Source of the DNA: Phnomibacter ginsenosidimutans | GTDB taxonomy: Bacteria; Bacteroidota; Bacteroidia; Chitinophagales; Chitinophagaceae | Direction of reading: 5' to 3' | NCBI RefSeq assembly: GCF_009740285.1 | Contig: NZ_CP046566.1 | Span: 62,001 to 126,000, forward strand | Length of the DNA stretch: 64,000 bases | In this document: positions 54,005 to 63,336 of the stretch, piece after piece | How the letters are laid out: each line of letters begins with the position of its first letter | Position numbering within the stretch: the first letter of the stretch is position 1 | The notes under the pieces: generated by a model | What the model was told of the DNA's origin: nothing | The model's database searches: none | What the model saw: the letters and a program-made list of their open reading frames with translations, nothing else | Made by a program: the position numbers and the translations under genes

Positions 54005-54642
54005 CTATTGCAAAAACGGGTTGTGTCTTTTTTCCAAACCAATCTTGGTGGCATCGCCGTGGCCGGGGTGCACCACGGTATTTTCCGGCAGGGTAAACAG
54101 GCGGTTGCGAATGCTATTGAGCAAGGTGTCGTGGTCGCCGCCGGGCAGGTCGGTGCGGCCAATGCTGCGTTCAAACAGCACATCGCCGGCAATAATGAAA
54201 TCTTGCCCGGCACAGTAGTAGCACAAGTGGCCAGGCGAATGGCCGGGTGCAAAAATGGCTTGCAAGGTATTGTTGCCCAGTTGCAGGGTATCGTTATCGT
54301 TGAGGTAATGGATGGGGCCGCTGTAATTGGTAAAAGGCAGGTTCCAGCGTTGGCCAGATAGGGGGCATACTGCAGCACCTGCTCTTCTATGGGGTGCATG
54401 TGTGGCTGCAGCTGATAGGTTTCGGCTGCCCATTGCAGGCCAAATACATGGTCGAGGTGGCAGTGGGTTTGCAACAAAAGTTGCACATTGAGTGTCTTTT
54501 CTGCAATGAACTTGGCCAATGCTGTTTTTTCGTGGTCGAAGTAGCAGCCCGGATCGATGATGGCGGCCAAACCATCGGGGGTGTAGAGCACGTAAGTGTT
54601 TTCTTGTATGGGGCTGAAAGTAAACTTCGCAATGTGCAGCAT
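54005..54642 (-). pseudogene. MBL-fold hydrolase (glyoxalase II-like) gene with frameshift
   Basis: ATG 54640-54642 opens MLHIAKFTFSPIQENTYVL, then the zinc motif QTHCHLDHVFG. The frame becomes unrelated after NAGTC near 54350, while GPIHYL..., FAPGHSPGHLCYY, AGDVLFERSIGRTDLPGG and HPGHG (the other metal-binding residues) continue in another frame to 54005. One base is missing near 54346 (GCT-TGG context). Read through, about 212 residues, normal size. Likely a thioesterase/hydroxyacylglutathione hydrolase-like enzyme. Convergent with the beta-helix gene. Confidence 0.85.
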
Positions 54643-54794
54643 GGTTGATACGTTTTACTGCCGGCAAAAATGCAACGTTTTGGCTGTCAGCGTACTGTTA
54701 AAACAACTGACCATCAGACCGTAGCCTGTGCCAATAGCAATATTCTGCTACCTTTAAAATTCGTTCACTGTTCATGTTTATATCCAACAATCGT

Positions 54795-57700
54795 ATGCCC
54801 AAATCTTCATCGCTGTTCCTGCGTTTTACCCTGCTGCTCCTCACTGTTGTATCTGTTGCTGAAACAATGGCACAGGTATCGAGTGTACAGTTTGGCAAAA
54901 ACCGCATTCAGTACCGCAAATACAATTGGCGTTTTTACCAAACCGACAACTTCAACATTCATTTTACCGAAGGTGGATTGGAGCTGGCCAAGTATGTGCT
55001 GCAGGTGGCAGAAGAAGAACTGCCGCAGCTGGAAGCTTTTACCGAAATGGCTTTGCAGCGCCGGGCCAATGTGGTGCTGTACAACAGCTACGACGATGCA
55101 CAAACCAGCAACATTGGTTTGGAAAATGCAGAGACTGACCCCGGCGGTATGACCCGTTTGGTCAACAACAAAATGATCATCTACTTCAATGGCAACCACA
55201 AAGATTTGCGGCACCAGATTCGTCAGGGCATTGCGCAAATTTTACTGGCCAACCGCTTGTTTGGCGAAAACCTGGGCGAAGTAGCCAGCAATGCAGCGCT
55301 GCTCGATTTGCCCAAATGGCTCACCGATGGTTACATAGCCTATGCAGCTGAAAACTGGAGTGTAGAAAAAGATGATGAACTGAAGAACGCCCTGCTGGCC
55401 AACGAGTACAAAAATTTTTATGGCCTCGCATTCGATTATCCGGAGTTGGCAGGCCACGCCTTTTTTCACTACCTCGCCAAAAAGTACAAGAAGGAAAATG
55501 TGACCTACTTCATGTACCTCTCCATTTTGTACAAAAACACCAACGATGCCTCGCAGCGCATCTGCCGCAAAAAGCTCAAAACGGTGCTGAAAGAAATGAT
55601 GGAAGAGGAAACAGAAATGTACTACGAAGACATCCGCGGCCGCCGCAACTATCCCAAGGGTAGCATTGCTGTAACTGAAGACATCAATAAAAATCAGGAC
55701 TTCTATCATTTTGCTGCCAACCCCAATGCACGGTCTTACACCTATGCTGTGGCCGAGTACAAAAAAGGGTTTTACAATGTATCGCTCTACGAAAACTTTG
55801 TGAACCGCAAAGTGCTCATCAAAAATGGTATTCGTACCTACAAGCACGAACGCAACCCGCTGTACCCCGTGATGAGCTGGGATGGCAAGGGTAGCCGCCT
55901 CGCCGTTATTTATTGGGAAAAGGGCCAGGTGAAACTGATGGTGTACGATTTGGTAAACCGCATGGTGACCAAAAAAGTAGACCTGCCCTTTGATCAGGTG
56001 CAGGATGCGCAGTATTACCTCGACCACAAACGGCTCATATTGAGTGCCGTGAAAAATGGCCACACCGACATTTTTGTGTACAACATAGAAACGGCCAAAA
56101 TAGACCAGATTACCAACGATGTGTGGGATGATATCGATGCTTCATTTGTATCGTTTCCCAACAAATATGGCATCATCTTTAGCAGTAACCGACCCTCGGC
56201 CACTACAGCCGGTGGCGATACTTCTATCCCCAGCGATTATCGCTACAATGTGTTTTTGGCCGATGTAGATGACAAGGGTGGTTTCCGCCAGATTACCCAA
56301 CTCTCCGATATGAAAATGGGGAACGCCCGTTACCCCATGCAGTACAACATGAACCACTTCACTTTTGTGAGTGATGAAACGGGCGTGGCCAACCGCTATG
56401 CCGGCTTCTTTACTACCAAGGCTGAGGGGCTGGATACACTCGTGATTATTGGTGATGAAATATTGCGCAACCCTTCTATCAAAGAAGTGGATAGTACGCT
56501 GAAAGCATGGGACCGCTCCGAGCCCGATTCTATTGGTCTCATTGCCCTCACCAAAGATTCTACCTACACTTTCCCCATGACCAACTACCAGAGTAGTTTG
56601 CTGGAAACCCGCATAGCCGGCGATAAAGGACAGGTGAGTGAAGTAACGCAGCAAAGTGGTTTGAAAATGCTGTACCGTCTTCGGGTAGACAGTGTAACCC
56701 TGCGCCGCCGCAACGTAAATGCACGACCCACTACCTACGTAAAAGAAGTGTGGGCCGAGGCAAGAAAAGAAAAGGGCGAGGGCACCAAATACCAAACAGG
56801 TACGGCCGCCGCCGATACCAGTGGAGGCTTCTCCTTTTTGGGTGAGTTTGTGAAAAAAGCAGATACCATCAGCAGAATAACCGGGCCTGTAGCAGTAGAT
56901 AAATCTGCCGAAAGAAAACAACTGCTCGAAACGGCCCGCTTGTACAAATACAAACTTCGGTTTAGCAATGATGTGGCCAGCGTAGGTCTTACCAACAATT
57001 TGGTGCTTACCCGCTACCAGCCTTATCAGGGCGGCATCGGTCCTATTCAGCTGAACAATGGCAACAACCTAAGCTGGTTGCTCATGGCCAGCCTGAGCGA
57101 TGTAATGGAAGACTACCGCATTAGTGGTGGCATGAAGCCCGGCTTTGATTTGACCGACAACGAATACTTTATCGATTTCCAAAACAGGCGCAAACGCATC
57201 GACTGGGGATTTATGTACTACCGTGCTAAAAACAGCAATACGCCAGTCAATTTGCCCAACACGCAGTTTTATTATCCTGGTGTCACCATCACCAATTTGT
57301 ACCAAGGCAACGTAGCTTATCCATTGGATAAAGTGCGGAGTGTTCGCCTTATTGGTGGTGTTCGTTTCGACCGGGTGATTGTGAGTGCAGTAGACCGGCC
57401 ATCGCTGCGGCAGGAAGATGAAAACCTGGAATACGCCAACCTGCGGGCCGAATATGTGCACGACAATTCATTGGTAAAAACCAGCAATATCTGGAACGGC
57501 ATTCGCTGGAAAGTGTACATGGAAACCATCATGGGCTTGCAAAAATCAGCCCTGCTTGCCGGTCAGAAAGAAACCCGCCAGTTTACGTACAACATGGGTG
57601 CCGACTTCCGGTACTATGTACCTATTTACCGCAATTTTATTTGGGCAGTACGTGGTGCCGGAGATATCAGCTGGGGTAATCAAAAACTCATTTACTACCT

Positions 57701-58187
57701 GGGTGGTGTAGACAGTTGGATTTCTCCCAAGTTCAACAATGCCAACCAACCACGACAGGATGTAAACTATGTGTACCAAACATTGGCGGTAAACCTGCGT
57801 GGCTATCAGCAAAATGTGGCCAATGGTAACAACGCTCTGGTCATCAACAGTGAATTCCGCCTGCCGCTAATGAGTACTTTCTTCAACCGTCCGGTAAATA
57901 ATGCCTTCCTCCGCAACCTGCAACTGGTACAGTTCTTCGATTTGGGCTCGGCTTGGGAAGGTACCTTCAAAGGTTTGTCTCGCCCCAACGTGGTGTATTC
58001 AGCACCCGGCAACCCGGTGTCGGTAAATATCAAAGCCGGTGGCATTGGTCCGTTTGTAGGCGGCTATGGTTTTGGTGCCCGCAGCACACTGCTGGGCTAC
58101 TTCCTGAAGGTGGATGCCGGCTGGCCTATGGGTGGTTTCTTCAAAGGCAAACCAGCCTGGTATTTTTCAATGGGCTTCGATTTTTAA
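54795..58187 (+). CDS. multidomain outer-membrane protein: degenerate peptidase-like head, PD40 propeller, beta barrel
   Basis: A 1130-residue protein from ATG 54795 (MPKSSSLFLRFTLLLLTVV, signal peptide); an ATG at 54774 adds seven residues. Residues about 30-270 look like a gluzincin (peptidase-MA-like) domain: YNWRFYQTDNFNIHF, RHQIRQGIAQ at the position of HExxH, and LPKWLTDGYIAYAAENW after it; the zinc residues are mostly gone. Residues about 300-590 carry WD40-like blades (MSWDGKGSRLAVIY, FVSFPNKYGIIFSSNRPS). The C-terminus from ~760 on has strands ending in WYFSMGFDF, the C-terminal Phe of an outer-membrane barrel of Omp85 style. Intact and divergent from the MBL gene. Confidence 0.75.
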   Translation: MPKSSSLFLRFTLLLLTVVSVAETMAQVSSVQFGKNRIQYRKYNWRFYQTDNFNIHFTEGGLELAKYVLQVAEEELPQLEAFTEMALQRRANVVLYNSYDDAQTSNIGLENAETDPGGMTRLVNNKMIIYFNGNHKDLRHQIRQGIAQILLANRLFGENLGEVASNAALLDLPKWLTDGYIAYAAENWSVEKDDELKNALLANEYKNFYGLAFDYPELAGHAFFHYLAKKYKKENVTYFMYLSILYKNTNDASQRICRKKLKTVLKEMMEEETEMYYEDIRGRRNYPKGSIAVTEDINKNQDFYHFAANPNARSYTYAVAEYKKGFYNVSLYENFVNRKVLIKNGIRTYKHERNPLYPVMSWDGKGSRLAVIYWEKGQVKLMVYDLVNRMVTKKVDLPFDQVQDAQYYLDHKRLILSAVKNGHTDIFVYNIETAKIDQITNDVWDDIDASFVSFPNKYGIIFSSNRPSATTAGGDTSIPSDYRYNVFLADVDDKGGFRQITQLSDMKMGNARYPMQYNMNHFTFVSDETGVANRYAGFFTTKAEGLDTLVIIGDEILRNPSIKEVDSTLKAWDRSEPDSIGLIALTKDSTYTFPMTNYQSSLLETRIAGDKGQVSEVTQQSGLKMLYRLRVDSVTLRRRNVNARPTTYVKEVWAEARKEKGEGTKYQTGTAAADTSGGFSFLGEFVKKADTISRITGPVAVDKSAERKQLLETARLYKYKLRFSNDVASVGLTNNLVLTRYQPYQGGIGPIQLNNGNNLSWLLMASLSDVMEDYRISGGMKPGFDLTDNEYFIDFQNRRKRIDWGFMYYRAKNSNTPVNLPNTQFYYPGVTITNLYQGNVAYPLDKVRSVRLIGGVRFDRVIVSAVDRPSLRQEDENLEYANLRAEYVHDNSLVKTSNIWNGIRWKVYMETIMGLQKSALLAGQKETRQFTYNMGADFRYYVPIYRNFIWAVRGAGDISWGNQKLIYYLGGVDSWISPKFNNANQPRQDVNYVYQTLAVNLRGYQQNVANGNNALVINSEFRLPLMSTFFNRPVNNAFLRNLQLVQFFDLGSAWEGTFKGLSRPNVVYSAPGNPVSVNIKAGGIGPFVGGYGFGARSTLLGYFLKVDAGWPMGGFFKGKPAWYFSMGFDF

Positions 58188-58205
58188 TTCCTCATTTCAA
58201 CACAT

Positions 58206-58245
58206 AAAAAAGGCACTCCAGCAATTGATGCGGAGTGCCTTTTTG
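58206..58245. terminator. bidirectional terminator between converging genes
   Basis: AAAAAGGCACTCC pairs with GGAGTGCCTTTTT, with T-runs on both strands; it separates the barrel protein gene from lysS. Confidence 0.9.
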
Positions 58246-58266
58246 CTATAGCGCTGTGCTAAAAGT

Positions 58267-59790
58267 TTATTCGTCAAATTTCTCCGGACGCATCATCGGG
58301 AAGAACAGCACATCCTGAATGCTCACCTGATTCATCATGAACATGCACAGGCGGTCGATACCAATGCCGATGCCTGAAGTGGGCGGCATGCCATACTCCA
58401 AGGCACGGAGAAAATCGTAGTCGATAAACATGGCTTCATCATCGCCACGCTGCATCAGTTTTACCTGATCTTCAAAACGCTGGCGCTGATCAATGGGATC
58501 GTTGAGCTCTGTGTAAGCATTGGCCAGCTCTTTGCCATTTACCATCAGTTCAAAACGTTCTACCAGGCCCGGCTTGCTGCGGTGCTTCTTGGTCAGCGGG
58601 CTCATTTCCACCGGATAGTCGATGATGAACGTAGGCTGAATAAACGTGTGCTCACTGGTACTGCCGAAAATTTCATCAATCAGTTTGCCCTTGCCCATGC
58701 TCGGTGCTACATCAATGTGCAGTTGTTTACACACATCCCGCAGGCCAGCTTCATCCATTTCGCTGATGTCGATGCCGGTATTTTCTTTAATGGCATCAAA
58801 AATGCTGATGCGCTTAAACGGTGCTTTGTAGTTGATGATTTTATCGCCCAGCTTCACTTCGGTAGTGCCATGCAGGGCAATGGCAATGCGTTCGAAGAGC
58901 TGCTCGGTTATTTCCATCATCCAGAAATAATCTTTGTAGGCCGTGTACCATTCCAGCACGGTAAACTCGGGGTTGTGGGTGCGGTCCATGCCTTCGTTGC
59001 GGAAGTTGCGGCTGAACTCGTACACCCAATCGAAACCACCCACAATCAGACGTTTTAGGTACAGCTCGTTGGCAATGCGCATGTACATGGGCACATCCAA
59101 CGCATTGTGATGTGTAATGAACGGTCGGGCTGCAGCACCGCCAGGAATGGCTTGCAACACCGGTGTATCTACTTCAATGGCGCCCTGCTCATTCAAGAAC
59201 TCACGGATGGTATTCACCAGTTTGGTGCGTTTCAAAAACACCTCTTTTACATCGGGGTTTACCACCAGGTCGGCATAGCGCTGGCGGTATTTGAATTCGG
59301 GGTCGGTTACTTCGTCAAACACATTGCCTTCTTCATCCCGCTTTACTACGGGCAGTGGCTTCAGGCTTTTGGCCAGCAGCGTCAGGCTTTGGGCATGAAT
59401 GCTGGTTTCGCCGGTTTTGGTCACAAACACAAAGCCGGTTACACCAATGTAATCGCCAAGGTCGAGGCCCCGCTTCACCAGCACTTCCCACTCGTTTTTG
59501 TCTTCGCCGGGGTAGAGGTCATCGCGGCGAACGTAGAGTTGAATGATGCCTTTGCTGTCTTGTATTTTAATGAAAAACACCTTGCCCTTATCGTTGATGC
59601 TCATGATGCGGCCGGCCACACATACGTTGGCATACGCATCTTTCTGCTCTTCGGTAAAGCCATTTTTGATATCGGTAGAATAGCTATTGACCGGATAAAG
59701 GGCGGCGGGATAAGGCTCAATGCCGGCAGCCTTGAGGGCGTCCAGTTTTTCCCGACGGATGATTTCCTGTTCACTCAGTTGTTGACTCAT
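58267..59790 (-). CDS. lysS: lysyl-tRNA synthetase (class II)
   Basis: A 507-residue enzyme from the ATG at 59788-59790 (MSQQLSEQEIIRREKLDAL); the frame is open further upstream to 59943 but without protein character. N-terminal OB-fold anticodon-binding domain (VCVAGRIMSINDKGKVFFIKIQD), then class II motif 2 (FRNEGMDRTHNPEFTVLEWY) and motif 3 (GIGIGIDRLCMFMMN). Charges tRNA-Lys. Normal length, intact. An inverted repeat (59800-59827) lies in the leader, and TACCTTTG on the reverse strand (59822-59829) fits a -7 box. Confidence 0.97.
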   Translation of the reverse strand: MSQQLSEQEIIRREKLDALKAAGIEPYPAALYPVNSYSTDIKNGFTEEQKDAYANVCVAGRIMSINDKGKVFFIKIQDSKGIIQLYVRRDDLYPGEDKNEWEVLVKRGLDLGDYIGVTGFVFVTKTGETSIHAQSLTLLAKSLKPLPVVKRDEEGNVFDEVTDPEFKYRQRYADLVVNPDVKEVFLKRTKLVNTIREFLNEQGAIEVDTPVLQAIPGGAAARPFITHHNALDVPMYMRIANELYLKRLIVGGFDWVYEFSRNFRNEGMDRTHNPEFTVLEWYTAYKDYFWMMEITEQLFERIAIALHGTTEVKLGDKIINYKAPFKRISIFDAIKENTGIDISEMDEAGLRDVCKQLHIDVAPSMGKGKLIDEIFGSTSEHTFIQPTFIIDYPVEMSPLTKKHRSKPGLVERFELMVNGKELANAYTELNDPIDQRQRFEDQVKLMQRGDDEAMFIDYDFLRALEYGMPPTSGIGIGIDRLCMFMMNQVSIQDVLFFPMMRPEKFDE

Positions 59791-59799
59791 AATAAAAAA

Positions 59800-59829
59800 C
59801 CTTTGCTGGTTTGGAGGGCAGCAAAGGTA
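59800..59829 (-). promoter_or_regulatory. inverted repeat and possible -7 box upstream of lysS
   Basis: CCTTTGCTG pairs perfectly with CAGCAAAGG around ten bases. On the reverse strand its left part forms TACCTTTG, a match to TAnnTTTG, about 40 bases before the start codon. No T-box features (no specifier loop or antiterminator) were seen. Confidence 0.45.
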
Positions 59830-59857
59830 ATTGTTGAACCAGTAGAAAACCCTGCAC

Positions 59858-60982
59858 TTAATAGAGCTTTGTAATATTAAAATTGGTATAAGCTGGGTCG
59901 GAAAAAATGCTTTGAGACAGACTGGTAAAATTGTAGCAAGCAAATTTTATGGTTTGGCCTGCTGTTAGTTTTAGAACAGTGGATAGACTGAAGATGCGGT
60001 TTTTGAGATCTGTAACGTCGGGTAACAGTAAGTTAGATGTAGAAGCAACAGGTAATCCGTTTTTGGCTATGGAAAGTACGAAAGTGGTATTGTTGGCAAA
60101 AGCGTTAGGCAAGCTCCATTTGATTTGTACTTGAATCAAATAGGTACCTGCCTCGCCAGCCGGTACGGTAAAAGTTGAAGTGGCATTGTCAAAAGAGCCT
60201 GGTATGTCGTTGAAGCCATTGCCTGTATTGGTCGCAAAAGCAATGGTGTTAAACACACCATTACCGGTGATGGATTGTGTGGCCGCTAAAAAGCCACTCA
60301 AACTTTTGGGTTTGCTATTGATTTGCCAGCGGGCAATACCACTAGCATCGCTGGTCAGCACTTTGCCTGCTCCCTCGTTGCCATCTCTGATGCGAATGTC
60401 ACCATCGGATACCAATATATCCACAGGCCAGCCCGGTACTGTGCCAATACCCAGTCTGGAAGTGTTGTCGATGGTGACATAACTCGAAGAAAAATTTGCA
60501 TCATTGTTTACCCGCAAGGCACCACCGGAAAGACCAACACCGCCGTTCAGCACCAAAGTGGCGTTATCTACTACGGCCATTCGTTTGATAGCAGGATATT
60601 CCGGATGTCCCTTGAGTTGAAAAAGTACCTGAGGTGCGGTATCATTAATGCCTACAAAGCCACTGTCGGTAATGGTAAGTCTTTCTTTAAGAGTACTGCT
60701 TAAACTGGAGGCATAGGAATACAAGCCAACACGGCTGTAGTTACCGGCAGTGCTGCCTGTGGTCACCAATCCACCGGTAAATAAATTGCCGGTTTTTAAA
60801 TAAATACCAGATTTGACACCAACGGCCAGCGGGGTTGAGTTCCAAGCAAGAAGCACATTGTTGTTGTTATTGGTGACCACCAATTTTGCTTCCAAAGGAG
60901 TAGATGTACCAATGCCTACATTTTGTGCCAACAGCTGTCCAATGATAAATAGGGTGCAAGTGAGAGAGAGGATCTTTTTCAC
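59858..60982 (-). CDS. secreted protein with repetitive stalk and C1q-like C-terminal domain
   Basis: A 374-residue protein with signal peptide (MKKILSLTCTLFIIGQLLA) starting at the ATG at 60980-60982. After NVGIGTSTP, which is typical of tail-fibre/adhesin-like proteins in Bacteroidota, comes a stalk of short beta-rich units (GIGTVPGWPVDI, GFVGINDTAPQ). The last ~130 residues (GSFDNATSTFTVPAGEAGTYLIQVQIKW... SLSTVLKLTAGQTIKFACYNFTS) form a C1q/TNF-like jelly roll. Likely a surface or extracellular protein that binds a ligand. Convergent neighbours none; lies 67 bases upstream of lysS on the same strand, with no clear operon signal. Confidence 0.8.
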   Translation of the reverse strand: MKKILSLTCTLFIIGQLLAQNVGIGTSTPLEAKLVVTNNNNNVLLAWNSTPLAVGVKSGIYLKTGNLFTGGLVTTGSTAGNYSRVGLYSYASSLSSTLKERLTITDSGFVGINDTAPQVLFQLKGHPEYPAIKRMAVVDNATLVLNGGVGLSGGALRVNNDANFSSSYVTIDNTSRLGIGTVPGWPVDILVSDGDIRIRDGNEGAGKVLTSDASGIARWQINSKPKSLSGFLAATQSITGNGVFNTIAFATNTGNGFNDIPGSFDNATSTFTVPAGEAGTYLIQVQIKWSLPNAFANNTTFVLSIAKNGLPVASTSNLLLPDVTDLKNRIFSLSTVLKLTAGQTIKFACYNFTSLSQSIFSDPAYTNFNITKLY

Positions 60983-61154
60983 AGGGTAATTTTTTATTTC
61001 AAGATAATGGCAACTCCCGAAACAAAAAACATGTTTGATTCACCTTAGCTGAGCTGAAGCGAAATGTATATGCCAGTATTGATGAACCCATTGGCACATT
61101 GATGGATGGACAAAGAAGATGAGCTACAAACGATTGGCAACTTACAATGGGGAT

Positions 61155-62302
61155 TTACAATTTGGTATCAACTTGTTTCACAGGTAACCGAAAGGTTTCG
61201 GGCGTGTAACCATTTACCAAAAAGCTGTTGCGGCTGCCGGTAAAAAATCCGTTGCTGCCATCTTTGGTATACACGGCAATGGCGCCACCGGCACCACCCA
61301 GATATGCGCCATAAAAAGGCGGCCGGAAAACTTTTACATACGCAATATCCGCCGTTGGAATCATGGTGAGGGTTTGGGCATCTACCTGCATTTCGTTCAG
61401 AAAAAGAAGGTTTCGCCGCCTTGCCAGGTGGCTTTGTAATCAAAGCCATTGCCCACGGGCTGAATGTTCAAACCTGCTACCCGTCCTTTCATCCATTCCA
61501 AAATATTGATCCAGCCAATAAACTGGTTGCTTTCGGTGCCATCAAAACCATACGCATCGGTAGTGCGAAACATGCCACTCACATGCCCTTCTTCAAATTT
61601 TTCGGCAGGCGTTTTCTTTTTACCCATTACTTCTACGGTTTTGAGGGTGCCGCTGCTGTTGGCAAACAAAGCTTCCGGATCGAAGCGGTAGCTGTTTGGT
61701 TTTGCCTGCGTCATTTCGCCTATTTGAATCATGATCAACGTGTCGTCGATGGCTTGGAAGTTGGAATCCAATGTTACCTGTAAGTCTACCTGCAAATCAT
61801 TGGTGCGGTTCGTTTTTACCGGCGCAAAGAAGAATTTCGCTCTGTCGGCAAACAGCATTTTTTTCATTTCGAAAGAGCGTTGCTCATCCAGCGAAATGTT
61901 GTCGGCCAACAATTGTTCTTCGCCCAACAGCACGGTTACCCGAATGGCTTTGTCTTTGTAGGGCGAAACAACGGTGCCTTTTACAGAAAAGAAATCATCC
62001 TGCACACTGAAGTATAAGGCATAGTTGTTGGCAGGCATGCCGTCGGGCAAAAGAATATCAGCAGCTGCCACACCTGCCAGCATGGGGTAGCGCATTTTCC
62101 AAACTGCTTTGTGGTCTACATCTTCCATCCACACATTGAGGGTGGCATTGTACTTGCTGGTAACCCATGGTGCATAGCGGGCTTCAAAAAGAATGCTGTC
62201 GCCCGGCATAAATACAGCCTTGTTAAGGGTTACTTCCAGTTGCGCCTGGGCCGTAGCCACAGCGCCGATGCACATACTCAATAAAAGCAGTAAGGTTTTC
62301 AT
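61155..62302 (-). pseudogene. MG2/plug-domain exported protein, frameshifted
   Basis: ATG 62300-62302 gives a signal peptide (MKTLLLLLSMCIGAVATAQA) and an alpha-2-macroglobulin-type strand domain (LNKAVFMPGDSILFEARYAPW ... DILLPDGMPANNYALYF). The C-terminal part resembles a SusC/TonB plug (QFIGWINILEWMKGRVAGLNI). The frame ends at TWQGGETFFF near 61397, while the expected LNEMQVDAQTLTMIPTADIAYVKVFRPP... GGAIAVYTKDG continues in the next frame to 61155. One T (A on the forward strand, five-base run 61401-61405) is missing. Read through, about 382 residues. These proteins are found across Chitinophagaceae; role unknown. Confidence 0.8.
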
Positions 62303-62479
62303 ACCCGGGATTTGTATAAAACTATACCGCATTGTTCCAAACCCCATGACCGCTTGTCTAAAATATTGTTATAGCCTGTTTTTTGTTCATGTTTTCTTAA
62401 TGATGAGATGCTGATTTCGTAACAGTTCGGTAACCTGCGGATAACAAGCCTGTACAACATTTGATAAACGCCGGTAGCC

Positions 62480-63331
62480 ATGCAAAAACGTTCGTTAGAT
62501 GTTGTTGTAATCAGCGATGTACACCTGGGCACATACGGATGTCACGCAGTGGAATTGCTGCATTATCTCCGCAGCATTCAGCCACGGCTGCTTATTCTCA
62601 ACGGTGATATTATTGACATCTGGAATTTCAGCAAACGTTATTTTCCTGCTGCACACCTCGAAGTAATTAGTGAAATATGCCGGTTGGCCAGCAGCGGTAC
62701 CCGTGTGGTGTACATCACCGGCAATCACGATGAATTGCTGCGCAAATACAGCGATCTCAGCCTCGGCAATTTTCAAATCACCGACAAGCTGGTGATGGAA
62801 ATAAACGGCCAGATGTGCTGGATTTTTCATGGGGATGTGTTTGATGCCAGCACCAAGGGTAGTGCTAAAATATTAGCCAAGCTGGGCGGCAAAGGCTACG
62901 ACCTGCTTATCCTCATCAACAGTTTTATCAACTGGACGCTCAAACTTTTTGGCAGAGAAAAAATGAGCTTCAGCAAAAAAGTAAAAGCCGGTGTAAAGAA
63001 GGCGGTGGCCTGGATAGACAACTTTGAACAAACCGCTGCAGAACTTGCCATCGAAAAGAAATATGACTATGTGATTTGTGGTCACATACACCAGCCACAA
63101 CAACGCACCATTACTACGGGCAAAGGCTCGGTGCAATACCTCAACAGTGGCGATTGGGTAGAAAACCTGACAGCGCTGGAATACTACAACAACGATTGGC
63201 ATTTGTACCAGTATGATGAAAGGACGCCACTTGCTCCCACATTCATCAGCAAAGAAAAACCCCGCCTCAATGTCATGAGTGAAGAAGTGATGCTGTACAT
63301 CCACTCACTGGTGCTCGACTATACAACCTGA
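62480..63331 (+). CDS. LpxH-like UDP-2,3-diacylglucosamine diphosphatase / metallophosphoesterase
   Basis: A 283-residue calcineurin-like phosphoesterase with all metal motifs: ISDVHLG, NGDIID, GNHDE, HGDVFDA and GHIHQPQQ. An additional helical insertion (INSFINWTLKLFGREKMSFSKKVKAG) lies after the fourth motif, as in LpxH/LpxH2 enzymes, which cleave UDP-2,3-diacylglucosamine in lipid A synthesis. It is followed after five bases by a glycosyltransferase gene, and the two probably form an operon. Whether it acts in lipid A synthesis or has a broader role cannot be decided. Start ATG 62480. Confidence 0.88.
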   Translation: MQKRSLDVVVISDVHLGTYGCHAVELLHYLRSIQPRLLILNGDIIDIWNFSKRYFPAAHLEVISEICRLASSGTRVVYITGNHDELLRKYSDLSLGNFQITDKLVMEINGQMCWIFHGDVFDASTKGSAKILAKLGGKGYDLLILINSFINWTLKLFGREKMSFSKKVKAGVKKAVAWIDNFEQTAAELAIEKKYDYVICGHIHQPQQRTITTGKGSVQYLNSGDWVENLTALEYYNNDWHLYQYDERTPLAPTFISKEKPRLNVMSEEVMLYIHSLVLDYTT

Positions 63332-63336
63332 TACAA

